A DNA stretch of 64,000 nt, from the NCBI RefSeq assembly GCF_905196875.1, contig NZ_CAJJWO010000025.1:4765-68764 (forward strand). Direction: 5' to 3'. Below, one piece after another: positions 43,210-52,439 of the stretch. The notes under the pieces were generated by a model that did not search any database, was not told the origin of the DNA, and saw nothing but the letters and a program-made list of their open reading frames with translations. The first letter of the stretch is position 1. Each line of letters starts with the position of its first letter. The position numbers and the translations under genes were made by a program. This DNA comes from an uncultured Parabacteroides sp. GTDB lineage: Bacteria > Bacteroidota > Bacteroidia > Bacteroidales > Tannerellaceae.

Positions 43210-45569
43210 TTTAATTTTAATAAAACCTCCTCTTCCTTCTGATTTCGGAATATTTTCAACTTCAATCTACCCAACCATCGATTCTGCTCCGTCGAAGCAA
43301 AGACTTCTTCTATCGAAGATATTTCATTCTCACTCATATCGCGTATCACATCATTTTTCAGTAATCCAGACTTGGCTATCAGGCTCTCTTCTTCCATATC
43401 CACGATTACAACCCCACGCTGGTCCGGTAAACCGAAAGCGGACTGATCTCCCAATCCTTTTATTATTCGGATCTTAGCTCCTAACCATTCATATATCTTT
43501 GAATCATCGTCATCGTCTATTTGCTGTACATCCGGAAACAATGGAGTTTCAGCTATCGCTTTCAGCTTGACTGGTCTAACACCAAATCTATCCATAGGAA
43601 TATTTTCAAAAGAAACTATATTCGCTTCACTCCCATCCAATAATGTGTAATCACCTCTTTGAGGATTGGCAAATATCAATTCACCGGTCACACTATGCAC
43701 ATCTGTTCCATCTTTTCTAACTTTGTCTAAAGCTTTCCGACCGGAAAAGAAATTAAAATCAATCTTTTCTCCCCAATATTCAACCGAAATAGGAAAATAA
43801 GGCTGCATAAACACATTTCTCTGTACAACATCTCCACTTTCAGGAAACCACAAATGAGGATGCAATGAGCTATTTATAACCAAATTATTTTCTACGCGCC
43901 GAAAAAAACCTTCACGAAGTTTTATACCACCCCGAAGACAAAGATTATTATAAATATGATAATTAGATGAACCATCATCGAGATCTATATCCCAACCATG
44001 ATCACAACGGAATCTGTTATTACGAATTACAGTCGTATAAAGAGCATCCAGCAGAATTACCCCCCGATGTTTCTGCGTCAAAGTATCCATCGTCTTGAAA
44101 TCCGGATGCCAGAAACGATCACGTCCCCAAGAATTAAAAGATCCATGATCACTTGTCTCTAACACTGTATCAAACACATCATTATATTCCAGAACATGTC
44201 CCCCAAAAGCACCGTCTCCAATATTGATACCAGCACGTGGACTCCGGTATATACTATTATGACTCACATTTATCTGGGCCGCTATCTGAATTTGAATACC
44301 TGCGATTTGTTTTTCAACCATTCCTATATCATGAATCAAATTATCTTCAACTATGCATTGACGAGGATAATGATCATTTTTAGCTCCTGGAGTTAAATCC
44401 ATTTTTTCATAAGGAACATAATCATAATAACCAAAGGATGGAGAACGTAAAGCAGCCGTATCCCCAACAAGACAAATACCGCTGGCACCTATATGGTGGA
44501 TATGATTTGCTATTACTTTCGAATTATAATTATATCGACTCAGGAATACAGCATTGCCCCCCAGATCATAAAACTCACACCCGATAATAACACAATCTTC
44601 CGTATTTTCAAGAAAAACAGCTCCTCCACGATATATTCCCCAATCGCTTCTCATCAAACTTTCGTAGGGATACATAAATGTTCGTAACGTACGGGTAAAA
44701 CACAAATTCCGGATAGTTACACCAATAAGTTTATTATTCGGATATTCCCCACGTAACTCTATAAGATGAGGCGAGGTGACTACCTCTACCTTTGCAGAAC
44801 TCAAATCTTCACCGGGAAAAGGATAATAATATAATGTACTTTCTTTTTTATCCAAATACCATTCCCCTGCTTCATCTAGCTCTTCACGTATATTTTCCAC
44901 ATACCGGAGTGATTTATGTAATGGCGATTCCCGGATTAATTGATATCCTCCTTCATAAACAAGTTCCTCTTTTACTTTGCCCATTATCTGATAATGCTGA
45001 CTTCCCCAACGTCCCTGGTGCATAGAATGAATAAAACCACCCGAAGGATCCTTCCATTTTTTTATGCGAGAAACAGATAGTGCATCTTCAGAAGTTCCAT
45101 TGAACAGTTCTCCTTCTTTATAATTAGGATATCGAGCCAGAATACGTTTATTTCCGTTTATATACATCTGATCAAAAGTATCTGCCACGAAGGCTTTATA
45201 CAATCCCTTTTGTGCCTTTTGCCATTTCAATGAAAGTGTTTTACTACCAGATAAAATAACGTTTTCATCTTTGTAGCCGGAAATGAGTAATCTTTTACCC
45301 ACAAAATCGTCAGATGTTATAATTACGGGATTTGGGAACTCATATACCCCTGTCCGGAAATAAATGTTCACATCTTTTTCCGCAGAAGACTTCGCCACCC
45401 GAAGAGCCTCATCCAAAGTCAAAACCGGATTATCCATTGTACCGTCACCCAATAAACTACCAGTAGAAGATATATAAATATCACGGTGAGCATAAGCTTC
45501 ACAAACAAATAAAAATACATAACAGAGGATGACTAAAGAGAATTTTATTCCTTTATTTTTCAATCTCAT
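43206..45569 (-). CDS. Secreted right-handed beta-helix protein with C-terminal PDZ domain (GH141-like) (PUL 4)
   Basis: Probable polysaccharide-active enzyme. The 787 residues begin with a signal peptide ending CEAYA (about 27), then ISSTGSLLGDGTMDNPVLTLDEAL, typical of pectate-lyase-like beta-helix proteins. Parabeta-helix repeats run from about 250 to 580 (VIIGCEFYDLGGNAVFL, IANHIHHIGASGICLVGD, VEDNLIHDIG, VSHNSIYRSPRAGINIGDG). The layout recalls GH141 fucosidases and related families, though catalytic residues cannot be assigned here. A PDZ domain follows at about 700-787 (GVVIVDMEEESLIAKSGLLKNDVI), an unusual fusion. Its stop overlaps the GH29-like start by four bases; a terminator-like hairpin separates it from susD. 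Confidence 0.75.
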   Translation of the reverse strand: MRLKNKGIKFSLVILCYVFLFVCEAYAHRDIYISSTGSLLGDGTMDNPVLTLDEALRVAKSSAEKDVNIYFRTGVYEFPNPVIITSDDFVGKRLLISGYKDENVILSGSKTLSLKWQKAQKGLYKAFVADTFDQMYINGNKRILARYPNYKEGELFNGTSEDALSVSRIKKWKDPSGGFIHSMHQGRWGSQHYQIMGKVKEELVYEGGYQLIRESPLHKSLRYVENIREELDEAGEWYLDKKESTLYYYPFPGEDLSSAKVEVVTSPHLIELRGEYPNNKLIGVTIRNLCFTRTLRTFMYPYESLMRSDWGIYRGGAVFLENTEDCVIIGCEFYDLGGNAVFLSRYNYNSKVIANHIHHIGASGICLVGDTAALRSPSFGYYDYVPYEKMDLTPGAKNDHYPRQCIVEDNLIHDIGMVEKQIAGIQIQIAAQINVSHNSIYRSPRAGINIGDGAFGGHVLEYNDVFDTVLETSDHGSFNSWGRDRFWHPDFKTMDTLTQKHRGVILLDALYTTVIRNNRFRCDHGWDIDLDDGSSNYHIYNNLCLRGGIKLREGFFRRVENNLVINSSLHPHLWFPESGDVVQRNVFMQPYFPISVEYWGEKIDFNFFSGRKALDKVRKDGTDVHSVTGELIFANPQRGDYTLLDGSEANIVSFENIPMDRFGVRPVKLKAIAETPLFPDVQQIDDDDDSKIYEWLGAKIRIIKGLGDQSAFGLPDQRGVVIVDMEEESLIAKSGLLKNDVIRDMSENEISSIEEVFASTEQNRWLGRLKLKIFRNQKEEEVLLKLK

Positions 45570-45629
45570 AATGACTTCACATTAAATTTTCATTTAAACA
45601 AGACTAGAATATAAAAAAAGCAGAGTATA

Positions 45630-45668
45630 AAAAGGGCCAATCCAATAATGATTCAGACCGGCCCTTCC
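45630..45668 (-). terminator. Terminator between susD and the beta-helix gene (PUL 4)
   Basis: AAGGGCC (45632-45638) and GGCCCTT (45660-45666) close a stem with an inner region of partial pairing; the minus strand ends in five Ts. It probably lowers expression of the two enzymes relative to SusC/SusD. Confidence 0.7.
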
Positions 45669-45682
45669 TAAATTCTAATTAA

Positions 45683-47125
45683 TTATCTGTAATCCGGATT
45701 CTGAGAAATATTATTATTCAGAATTTCGGTATCAGGAATCAACCAGGTGTTGTTGTAGGCCCCAACAGGAACATTCAACCTGTCGCCACGCGCTTTCTGT
45801 ACCTTATCGAACGTTTGGGTACGTTTCAGATCATACCAAGCAAAGCCTTCTTCATACAATTCGTGCTGACGTTCCAGGAGGACTGCTTCGCGGAACTGCT
45901 CCTGAGAAAGTCCGCTCAAATCAGGCACGTTTGTCGGATCATTCTGGTCAACACGGGCACGTTTACGGATAGCATTGATATATTGATAAGCTCCGGCCGG
46001 GCCATTCACTTCATTTTCAGCTTCAGCGGCAATCAGATACATTTCGGCCAAACGGATCAATTGGGTCTGCCAGGTCAGAATATTGGTATTAGAAGCCGGA
46101 AGCTCCTGCTCCAGATATTCTTCATTAATATACTTGTTATAATATGTACGTGAGATAACTTTATTACCTTTCGCATTTACATATTCAGGCTTGATACCCC
46201 ATTCTTTACGCATATCACCTTTTGCAAAACTGGCGATAAAAGCATTTGTCGGAAGATATAAGGCTGTCTGGCTACCGATCGGTGAAGATTCATTATGCAT
46301 ACCGCTATATTTATCCGGAGCAGAAAACAACTCAGCCCAAATAGTTTCTGCCGTATAACGTTCCGTCTTAAATACCTTATCGTACGTAGGCATCAAAGAA
46401 TACTGGCCACTATTAATCACTTCCAGTGCTTTTTCTTTGGCTTTTGTATAATTTTCTTTCTGATTCATCGGAAAACCGGCAGAAGTCAGATAGATACGTG
46501 CCATAATCGCTTTTACAACCCATTTATTTACGCGTCCCATTTCCTGTGCTTCTTCCGGAAGCTTTTGTTCTGCATCCAGAATATCATCAAAAATAAATTT
46601 ATAGACATCAGCCTGTGGTGTACGGTCTATCGCCACATCCGCATCGCTAGTCACAACTTTATCCCGCAAAGGAACATCGCCGAAAAACTGAACCAAGGTG
46701 AAATAAGACCAGGCACGTAAACACTTCGCTTCACCGATGATACGATTCTTGGTTTCAGCAGCAAAGTCCTTATCTTCTATCGATTCCAATATCATATTTG
46801 CATTCTTTATTGTACTGTATGGTCCGGACCACGCATCTCTAAATGCATAAAAACCAAATCCCGGGTTATTTGCCCAAATATCACCAACCTGTTCGGCTGA
46901 TTCCGGTTTATCGTTATAGTCGGCAAACACCTCTGTCAGGTTCAGGTTTTGTCCCTGAGGATACAAACCTTTCAAAGCACCGTCAAAATCTTCTACCGTT
47001 TTATAAAAGGAAGAAGGAGAAATAAACGTTTTCGGATCTTCTTCCAGCCAATCGGAACAAGAGACAGACAGAATAACCGGTACAGCCAGCAATATATTTT
47101 TAATCAGTGTTTTCATTCTTGTCAT
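45683..47125 (-). CDS. SusD/RagB-family lipoprotein (PUL 4)
   Basis: Outer-membrane glycan-binding lipoprotein of 480 residues, partner of the SusC at 47131 (5-base gap). Lipobox LSVSC (Cys23) follows MTRMKTLIKNILLAVPVI; the second ATG at 47116 is an equal start candidate. Family marks: DPKTFISPSSFYKTVEDFDGALKGLY, KCLRAWSYFTLVQFFGDVPL, RLAEMYLIAAEAENEVNG, LLERQHELYEEGFAWYDLKR and C-terminal LIPDTEILNN. It is not close to the pair 2 and pair 3 SusDs. Confidence 0.94.
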   Translation of the reverse strand: MTRMKTLIKNILLAVPVILSVSCSDWLEEDPKTFISPSSFYKTVEDFDGALKGLYPQGQNLNLTEVFADYNDKPESAEQVGDIWANNPGFGFYAFRDAWSGPYSTIKNANMILESIEDKDFAAETKNRIIGEAKCLRAWSYFTLVQFFGDVPLRDKVVTSDADVAIDRTPQADVYKFIFDDILDAEQKLPEEAQEMGRVNKWVVKAIMARIYLTSAGFPMNQKENYTKAKEKALEVINSGQYSLMPTYDKVFKTERYTAETIWAELFSAPDKYSGMHNESSPIGSQTALYLPTNAFIASFAKGDMRKEWGIKPEYVNAKGNKVISRTYYNKYINEEYLEQELPASNTNILTWQTQLIRLAEMYLIAAEAENEVNGPAGAYQYINAIRKRARVDQNDPTNVPDLSGLSQEQFREAVLLERQHELYEEGFAWYDLKRTQTFDKVQKARGDRLNVPVGAYNNTWLIPDTEILNNNISQNPDYR

Positions 47126-47130
47126 AAGTA

Positions 47131-50100
47131 TTAAAATTTAACCTGTAAACCCAAAGTAAATGATTTTGCAGATGGATAAACACCTCTGTCCCATCCGTTC
47201 ACGGCAGAAGAAGTCCAGGATGCTTCGGGATCATAATGAGAATAACTTGTTATCGTGATCAGATTCTGTCCGCTCAAATAAACCGAGATATTGGGTTTCC
47301 GTGAACCAGCAAACCATTGCGAAGGCAAAGTATAAGCGAGTTTGATATCTTTGAAACGCAGATAAGAACCGTTTTCTACCCAAACAGAACTCGGATCGCC
47401 GAAGGCCAGATAATCTTTGGTAGCAACAGATGCACGTGCATATTTAGCATTCGGATTTTCAGGTGTCCAATGGTTTTGCCAAACATCTTTGCGGATATTC
47501 CATGTTCCACCGATATTAGTGATACTCTTATTAAACTCATTGACAATATCACCACCTATGCTACCGATTACCAGAAACGACAATTCAAAATTGTTCCAAT
47601 TAATAATGTTTGTCATACCAAACGTAAACTTTGGCTGTGTATTTGCAATAATAGTCTTGTCACCTGTTGTTATACCGGCTTTTCCGTCTGTATCTTTATA
47701 GCGGTAATCTCCGGCTTTCTTTGTTGCTTCACCATTCAGACGAGCCTCTTCATCAGTCTGATAAATGCCTTCAATCTCATAACCATACAATTGGAACGGG
47801 GCTTTGTCAACAAACAGAGGGAACCAGTTTCCCCCACCGATAGGAGCATCTATCCTCATGATCTTATTTCCATATACATCTGTTCCCAAGTCTTTTACGA
47901 CCGATTTATTAGCAGTTATGTTCAAATTGGTTGTCCAGTTCACTTTGCCTCTCACGTTAATCGTATTGATAGCAATTTCAAAACCCTTATTGTCAATACG
48001 GCCTAAATTCCTTAACATGGAAGAATACCCAGAGGAAGGGGGAAGTGTGGCTTTATACAACAAATCACGCGTTTGTTTCCAATAATAATCAAAACTTACA
48101 TTCAAGCGATTACCAAAGAACCCCATATCAACACCTATATCTGTCTGTGTAGTTGTTTCCCATTTCAAATCATCATTCGCCATAGAAGATAAACCAAAAC
48201 CAACATCTTTACCACCTCCGAAAATAGGGCTGGAGGTTCCTAATTGAGCAAAGGTTTGATAAGGATCAATAGATTGGTTACCTGTTTGTCCGATACTTGC
48301 ACGCAGTTTCAGATTACCCATCCAATCGATATCCTTCATAAAATCTTCTTCCGAAACACGCCATGCTAATGCAGCCGAAGGGAAAAAAGCAAACTTATGA
48401 TTCTTGCTGAATTTAGAAGAGCCATCATAACGAGCTGTAACAGTCAGCAAATATCTTTCCATTAAATTATAATTGGCACGTCCCAGAAAAGATACCATCC
48501 GGTAATCATTAAAACCTGAAGAAGGGGTTCCGGGAGTCGATGCAGCCCCCAGATTATTGGTTTCATATACATCCCGTAAAAAGCCTGTTCCACTACCTTT
48601 CAGCTGATTCCATTGATATGTCTGGAAAGTGACACCACCCATCAGATTCAAGGCATGACTTTTGTTAAATTTCTTGTCGTAGGTCAGGATATTTTCATTG
48701 ATAATAGTATAATAATTTGCCTTTTCTTTGGAAGCGTCCCCATCCAGCTTTCCACCGGCAGATAAACCTATCGGAATATAACGGTCTTTACTTGCTGCAT
48801 TTACCTCTGCACCTGCATTCACACGGAAAGTCAATCCGTCAATAATATCATAGACAAGTGACATATTCGCTAATAAACGTGAATTGACCGTTTTATCTTT
48901 ATACAATTCAGCCATACCAACCGGATTTGTTCCTCCCCAGGGAGTTCCCGAGAAGTTTGTATATTTACCATCGGCATCCTTTATTTCCTGTATCGGTGCC
49001 ATAACCATTGCCGTATAAGCAATAGCTCCCCAACCATCAGCACTGCTGTTGGCCGTATTCTGGGTTCCGTACGAATAAGCGATGCTGGCATTTAAAGACA
49101 AGTTCTTCGCCAGTTTCTGATCGCCATTGATACGTAAAGCAAAACGATTATAATTAGATCCTTTAATAATACCTTCCTGGTTCATATAGTTCAGAGAAGA
49201 ATACAACTTCGTCTTATCGGTACCTCCCGAAACAGATACCTGGTGACTATGTGTCAATGCAGTTTGATAAGCCAGGTCCTGCCAATCATTATTTGGTAGC
49301 AAAGCAGCCTGCTCCGGCGTAATAGCGATCCCATTTCCATCATTTTGGGATACTTCGTTTACCATTGCTATATAGTCGTTTTTTCCCAATAAATCCAGTT
49401 TCTTTCTTAATGAAGAAACACCGACATAACCGTTGTATTCCAATACTGTATCACCCGTACTACCTCTTTTAGTAGTAATCATAACGACACCATTCGCACC
49501 ACGCGAACCGTAGATAGCAGTAGAAGATGCGTCTTTGAGCACTTCCATCGATAAGATATCTTCCGGGTTAATATCCGAATTCATCTTTTCTACCGGCATT
49601 CCGTCAATAACATAAAGCGGCTCATTACCACCTGCCAAAGAGTTACTACCACGAACACGAATCATCATCGCTTCACCCGGTTGACCGGTTCTGGCATTTA
49701 CCTGTACACCGGCAATTTGTCCTTGCAACGCACGATCGGCACTGGTAATACCGACCTGGCTCACATCTTTCATTTGCACTGAACCGACAGCCCCTGTCAA
49801 GTCGCTTTTCTTCACTGTACCGTAGCCTATAACCACAACCTCTTCCAATGCTTCTGAATCCTCACGAAGTGAAACATTTACAACATTTCCTCCACCGACT
49901 TTCACTTCCTGCGCATTATAACCGATATAGGAAATCTGTAACACACTACCTTCGGGAACGTTCAAACTATACCGTCCGTTCATATCCGTCACCGTTCCGT
50001 TGGTCGTACCTTTTACGACTATGTTGGCACCAATCACGGGTTCACCTCTCTCATCTTTTACAATGCCTGATACATTTTTTGTTGTAGATGCAGCCTGAGT

Positions 50101-50433
50101 TTGCTTATTAATGATCACGTGTCCATTACTAAATGTTATCGAACAACCGGAACCTTCCAACAGCTGCTCCATAACCTCTTTCACATTACTGTTTTTAGGC
50201 AATTTTGTCAGAACCCGGGAGTCATTTACATCTTGAGTATTATAATCCACAAACAGTTTTGTCTGTTGTTCGATCTGTTTAAAAGCAGTCTTCAACGTTA
50301 GATTACTTCCGGTCAGACGCACCTGTTGTTGTTGCGCATAAGACAATAAGCTATAGGAAGATAAAGCTGTTATAAATAACAGTCTGAATATACTTTTTCC
50401 GTTATTTATACGTATTAGATTAGTTAATTTCAT
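47131..50433 (-). CDS. SusC/RagA TonB-dependent transporter with STN domain (PUL 4)
   Basis: Outer-membrane TonB-dependent transporter, 1100 residues. Signal peptide to about 33 (LLSYAQ); STN domain about 38-110 (LTGSNLTLKTAFKQIEQQTK); carboxypeptidase-D-like domain 120-200 (VSGIVKDERGEPVIGANIVVKG); plug with EEVVVIGYGTVKKSDLTGAV, LYVIDGMPVEKM, YGSRGANGVVMITTKRGS; barrel ending FTLGLQVKF. The STN domain pairs it with the FecR and sigma factor encoded upstream on the same strand. Confidence 0.95.
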   Translation of the reverse strand: MKLTNLIRINNGKSIFRLLFITALSSYSLLSYAQQQQVRLTGSNLTLKTAFKQIEQQTKLFVDYNTQDVNDSRVLTKLPKNSNVKEVMEQLLEGSGCSITFSNGHVIINKQTQAASTTKNVSGIVKDERGEPVIGANIVVKGTTNGTVTDMNGRYSLNVPEGSVLQISYIGYNAQEVKVGGGNVVNVSLREDSEALEEVVVIGYGTVKKSDLTGAVGSVQMKDVSQVGITSADRALQGQIAGVQVNARTGQPGEAMMIRVRGSNSLAGGNEPLYVIDGMPVEKMNSDINPEDILSMEVLKDASSTAIYGSRGANGVVMITTKRGSTGDTVLEYNGYVGVSSLRKKLDLLGKNDYIAMVNEVSQNDGNGIAITPEQAALLPNNDWQDLAYQTALTHSHQVSVSGGTDKTKLYSSLNYMNQEGIIKGSNYNRFALRINGDQKLAKNLSLNASIAYSYGTQNTANSSADGWGAIAYTAMVMAPIQEIKDADGKYTNFSGTPWGGTNPVGMAELYKDKTVNSRLLANMSLVYDIIDGLTFRVNAGAEVNAASKDRYIPIGLSAGGKLDGDASKEKANYYTIINENILTYDKKFNKSHALNLMGGVTFQTYQWNQLKGSGTGFLRDVYETNNLGAASTPGTPSSGFNDYRMVSFLGRANYNLMERYLLTVTARYDGSSKFSKNHKFAFFPSAALAWRVSEEDFMKDIDWMGNLKLRASIGQTGNQSIDPYQTFAQLGTSSPIFGGGKDVGFGLSSMANDDLKWETTTQTDIGVDMGFFGNRLNVSFDYYWKQTRDLLYKATLPPSSGYSSMLRNLGRIDNKGFEIAINTINVRGKVNWTTNLNITANKSVVKDLGTDVYGNKIMRIDAPIGGGNWFPLFVDKAPFQLYGYEIEGIYQTDEEARLNGEATKKAGDYRYKDTDGKAGITTGDKTIIANTQPKFTFGMTNIINWNNFELSFLVIGSIGGDIVNEFNKSITNIGGTWNIRKDVWQNHWTPENPNAKYARASVATKDYLAFGDPSSVWVENGSYLRFKDIKLAYTLPSQWFAGSRKPNISVYLSGQNLITITSYSHYDPEASWTSSAVNGWDRGVYPSAKSFTLGLQVKF

Positions 50434-50471
50434 ATATTTGTATGTTTGAAAAATTGAATATTAATAAAACC

Positions 50472-50558
50472 TGACGATCCATATCGTCAATCCAATGATG
50501 TTCAAGATTCGATTTCGAATTCCGGAAAGAGGGATTTTCGCACTTTCTGTCTTTCCGG
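50472..50558. other. Two hairpins between fecR and susC (PUL 4)
   Basis: TGACGAT/ATCGTCA (50472-50489, loop CCAT) and CCGGAAAGA/TCTTTCCGG (50522-50558). On the minus strand, the sense of transcription, no T run follows, so they look like susC 5'-UTR structures. PUL 1 has a hairpin at the same relative position. Confidence 0.5.
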
Positions 50559-50592
50559 TTTTCTTTTGTTCATATCTGTTTCCTCCTATATT

Positions 50593-51588
50593 TTAGTTAA
50601 TAAAGACTACATTTCCCTTTATTTTATAATGAATACCCACCAATTGCTGCAAGATTTTCAACACATCTTCTAATTTCTCATCAGGTGAAAATTTGACATT
50701 ATAATACTCTCCTGCAAACTTCTGGGAATTATAATGGATCGTCACATTAAATTTACGTTCCAGAGAAGCCATCAAACGGTTGAATGATGTATTTTCAAAT
50801 ATCAGATAACCATTTCTTTCCATATTGTATAAAGAAGCATCGATAGAATGAATCATCACTGTATGTTCCGAATGCGAATAGACTAATTGCTGGTCAGGTT
50901 TTAGTACGGTTGGCTGAATGTTTTCATCCCTTACTGACACCAACACACTACCCTCTTCTAATGTAGCCATGGAACAGGAATCATTCGGATAAGCCTCTAC
51001 AGTAAACACAGTGCCTAACGCCTGGACATCCAGGCAGGCTGTCTTTACGATAAACGGTTGTTCCGGATTCTTTCGGACAAAGAATGAAGCTTGTCCGGTC
51101 AGATAAACCGTACGTGTATCGGTATCGGTAAAATCTTTCGGATAAACCAGTAACGTACCTGCATCAACCCAAACCTTCGACCCATCAGGTAATACCACTT
51201 GTTCACTTTCTCCATAGGGTACAAATAGTTGTGCCATTTCTACATGACGGGCAGGTTTAAAATTGTCGGTTGCCCAGTATGTTATTCCGGCGGTCATAAT
51301 CAGTAAGACAATAACAGCCGCGTATTTCAACCAGTGGCGATATAATGGTATCGAACGCTCCCGGGCTGGAACTTCGAAAAGACGCCCTTGCAAGATTTCC
51401 CAGTCACGATAGGTCGAAGCCGTCACTTCCGGATGCGATTCCTCCCACAACTCCTGTAACACTTCTTCCTTCTCTTTTTTTACATCGTCCGCCTTCAACC
51501 AACGTCCAAACAAGATACGTCCATATCGGGAAAAATGTTTCCCGAAGTATAGCCGCATGAGTTGTTTTGTCTTGTTGTTTTCTTCCAT
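50593..51588 (-). CDS. FecR-family anti-sigma factor (PUL 4)
   Basis: Inner-membrane anti-sigma transducer. ATG 51588 (MEENNKTKQLMRLYFGKHF) gives 331 residues, the same length as the PUL 1 FecR; the open frame extends 37 codons further upstream into the hairpin repeats and is not credible. N-terminal cytoplasmic domain (1-85), membrane helix (about 88-108, LKYAAVIVLLIMTAGITYWAT with flanks), FecR domain (about 120-225, LPDGSKVWVDAGTLLVYP, TGQASFFVRK) and C-terminal DUF4974 domain (about 255-331, LIFENTSFNRLMASLERKFNV). It should receive the signal from the SusC STN domain and free the sigma factor. Confidence 0.92.
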   Translation of the reverse strand: MEENNKTKQLMRLYFGKHFSRYGRILFGRWLKADDVKKEKEEVLQELWEESHPEVTASTYRDWEILQGRLFEVPARERSIPLYRHWLKYAAVIVLLIMTAGITYWATDNFKPARHVEMAQLFVPYGESEQVVLPDGSKVWVDAGTLLVYPKDFTDTDTRTVYLTGQASFFVRKNPEQPFIVKTACLDVQALGTVFTVEAYPNDSCSMATLEEGSVLVSVRDENIQPTVLKPDQQLVYSHSEHTVMIHSIDASLYNMERNGYLIFENTSFNRLMASLERKFNVTIHYNSQKFAGEYYNVKFSPDEKLEDVLKILQQLVGIHYKIKGNVVFIN

Positions 51589-51682
51589 ACAATATCCGTC
51601 TTTATAAAGGTGTAGGTTAACCAGACGGATACACACAATCCAATTGAAGTTTTTTTTAAAAGTTTCAGTTGTTTCCTGTGGA

Positions 51683-51758
51683 TGAAACATTTGTTTCACT
51701 ACTATGAAACAGTTGTTCCACTTAGGAGAAACACTTGTTTCACTACTATGAAACAGTT
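51683..51758. repeat. Tandem TTTCA/TGAAA hairpin repeats between sigma and fecR genes (PUL 4)
   Basis: A 24-base unit beginning TTGTTTCACTACTATGAAAC is present at 51691-51714 and exactly repeated at 51735-51758. Each contains the inverted repeat TGTTTCA-CTACTA-TGAAACA. A third palindrome, TGAAACATTTGTTTCA, overlaps the first unit at 51683-51698. They lie between the sigma stop and the fecR start. Confidence 0.75.
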
Positions 51759-51759
51759 T

Positions 51760-52317
51760 TCATTTTAAATAAATTAAAAAGAAAAGATAAAGTACCTTAC
51801 GAAGAATTGCCAGTGCAGCCGTCAGATGATTCTCGACTGTTCGCTTACTGATGTTCAAGCGGGATGCAATCTCATCATTAGATAAACCCTGCTCACGGCT
51901 CATTTGGTAGATCAATTTCCGCTGGGGGGACATTTGTTCGACTACATGGTTGATTATCGTTTGTAATTCATGGGCGAACAAAGCCTCTTCTTCCGACTGG
52001 GAAACGGAAGTTTCCAGCAAAAACTCATTGGTATACTTTTCTGAAACTGCCAGACGGTCAAAATAATCATAAACGGTAAAACGTGCCATCTGAAAGAGGT
52101 AAGAGGAAAAAGAACGGACATCTTTCAGTTTTTCCCGATCTTTCCACAAGGACAAAAACAAGTCCTGGGCCATATCGCGACTGACTTCCTTGTCGTGCGT
52201 CAGGCCGACAAGGAAGTACACCAACCTAGGTTGGTAGCAGAAAAAAAGCTGTTCGAAAGCTTTTATATTTCCTTTTGCGATCTCCTTCAAGATATGTTGT
52301 TCCTCTGGTAATTCCAT
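51760..52317 (-). CDS. ECF RNA polymerase sigma factor, FecI type (PUL 4)
   Basis: Extracytoplasmic-function sigma factor for PUL 4. ATG 52317 (MELPEEQHILKEIAKGN) gives 185 residues; the open frame starts 27 codons earlier. Region 2 covers about 18-80 (FEQLFFCYQPRLVYFLVGLT, ARDMAQDLFLSLW-like) and region 4 about 120-170, with the helix-turn-helix LSNDEIASRLNISKRTVENHLTAALAILRK. A hydrophobic tail LYLFFLIYLK ends the protein, like that of the PUL 1 sigma. Here sigma, fecR, susC and susD run in the same direction, the usual order. Confidence 0.93.
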   Translation of the reverse strand: MELPEEQHILKEIAKGNIKAFEQLFFCYQPRLVYFLVGLTHDKEVSRDMAQDLFLSLWKDREKLKDVRSFSSYLFQMARFTVYDYFDRLAVSEKYTNEFLLETSVSQSEEEALFAHELQTIINHVVEQMSPQRKLIYQMSREQGLSNDEIASRLNISKRTVENHLTAALAILRKVLYLFFLIYLK

Positions 52318-52383
52318 AACTAACGCGAAGTAGCGAAAAATATCAGAATTATCAAAATAAAAAGATTCAGATAAAATAATTTG

Positions 52384-52391
52384 TATCTTTG
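52384..52391 (+). promoter_or_regulatory. Putative -7 box for the malY-like gene
   Basis: TATCTTTG on the plus strand, 48 bp before the ATG at 52440. No -33 TTTG seen. It sits within the upstream end of the sigma-factor open frame, supporting the shorter sigma start. Confidence 0.45.
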
Positions 52392-52439
52392 ACCCCAATC
52401 AATCGACAAACTAAGAAAAACAGACTGAACTAAGATAAA

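Noticed and set aside
47317..48006. 229-codon plus-strand open frame inside susC of PUL 4
   Set aside because: Antisense shadow of a well-supported TonB-dependent transporter; no recognisable domain or start context.
51691..51758. CRISPR array
   Set aside because: Only two copies of a 24-base unit with a 20-base gap, both internally palindromic, and no cas genes.
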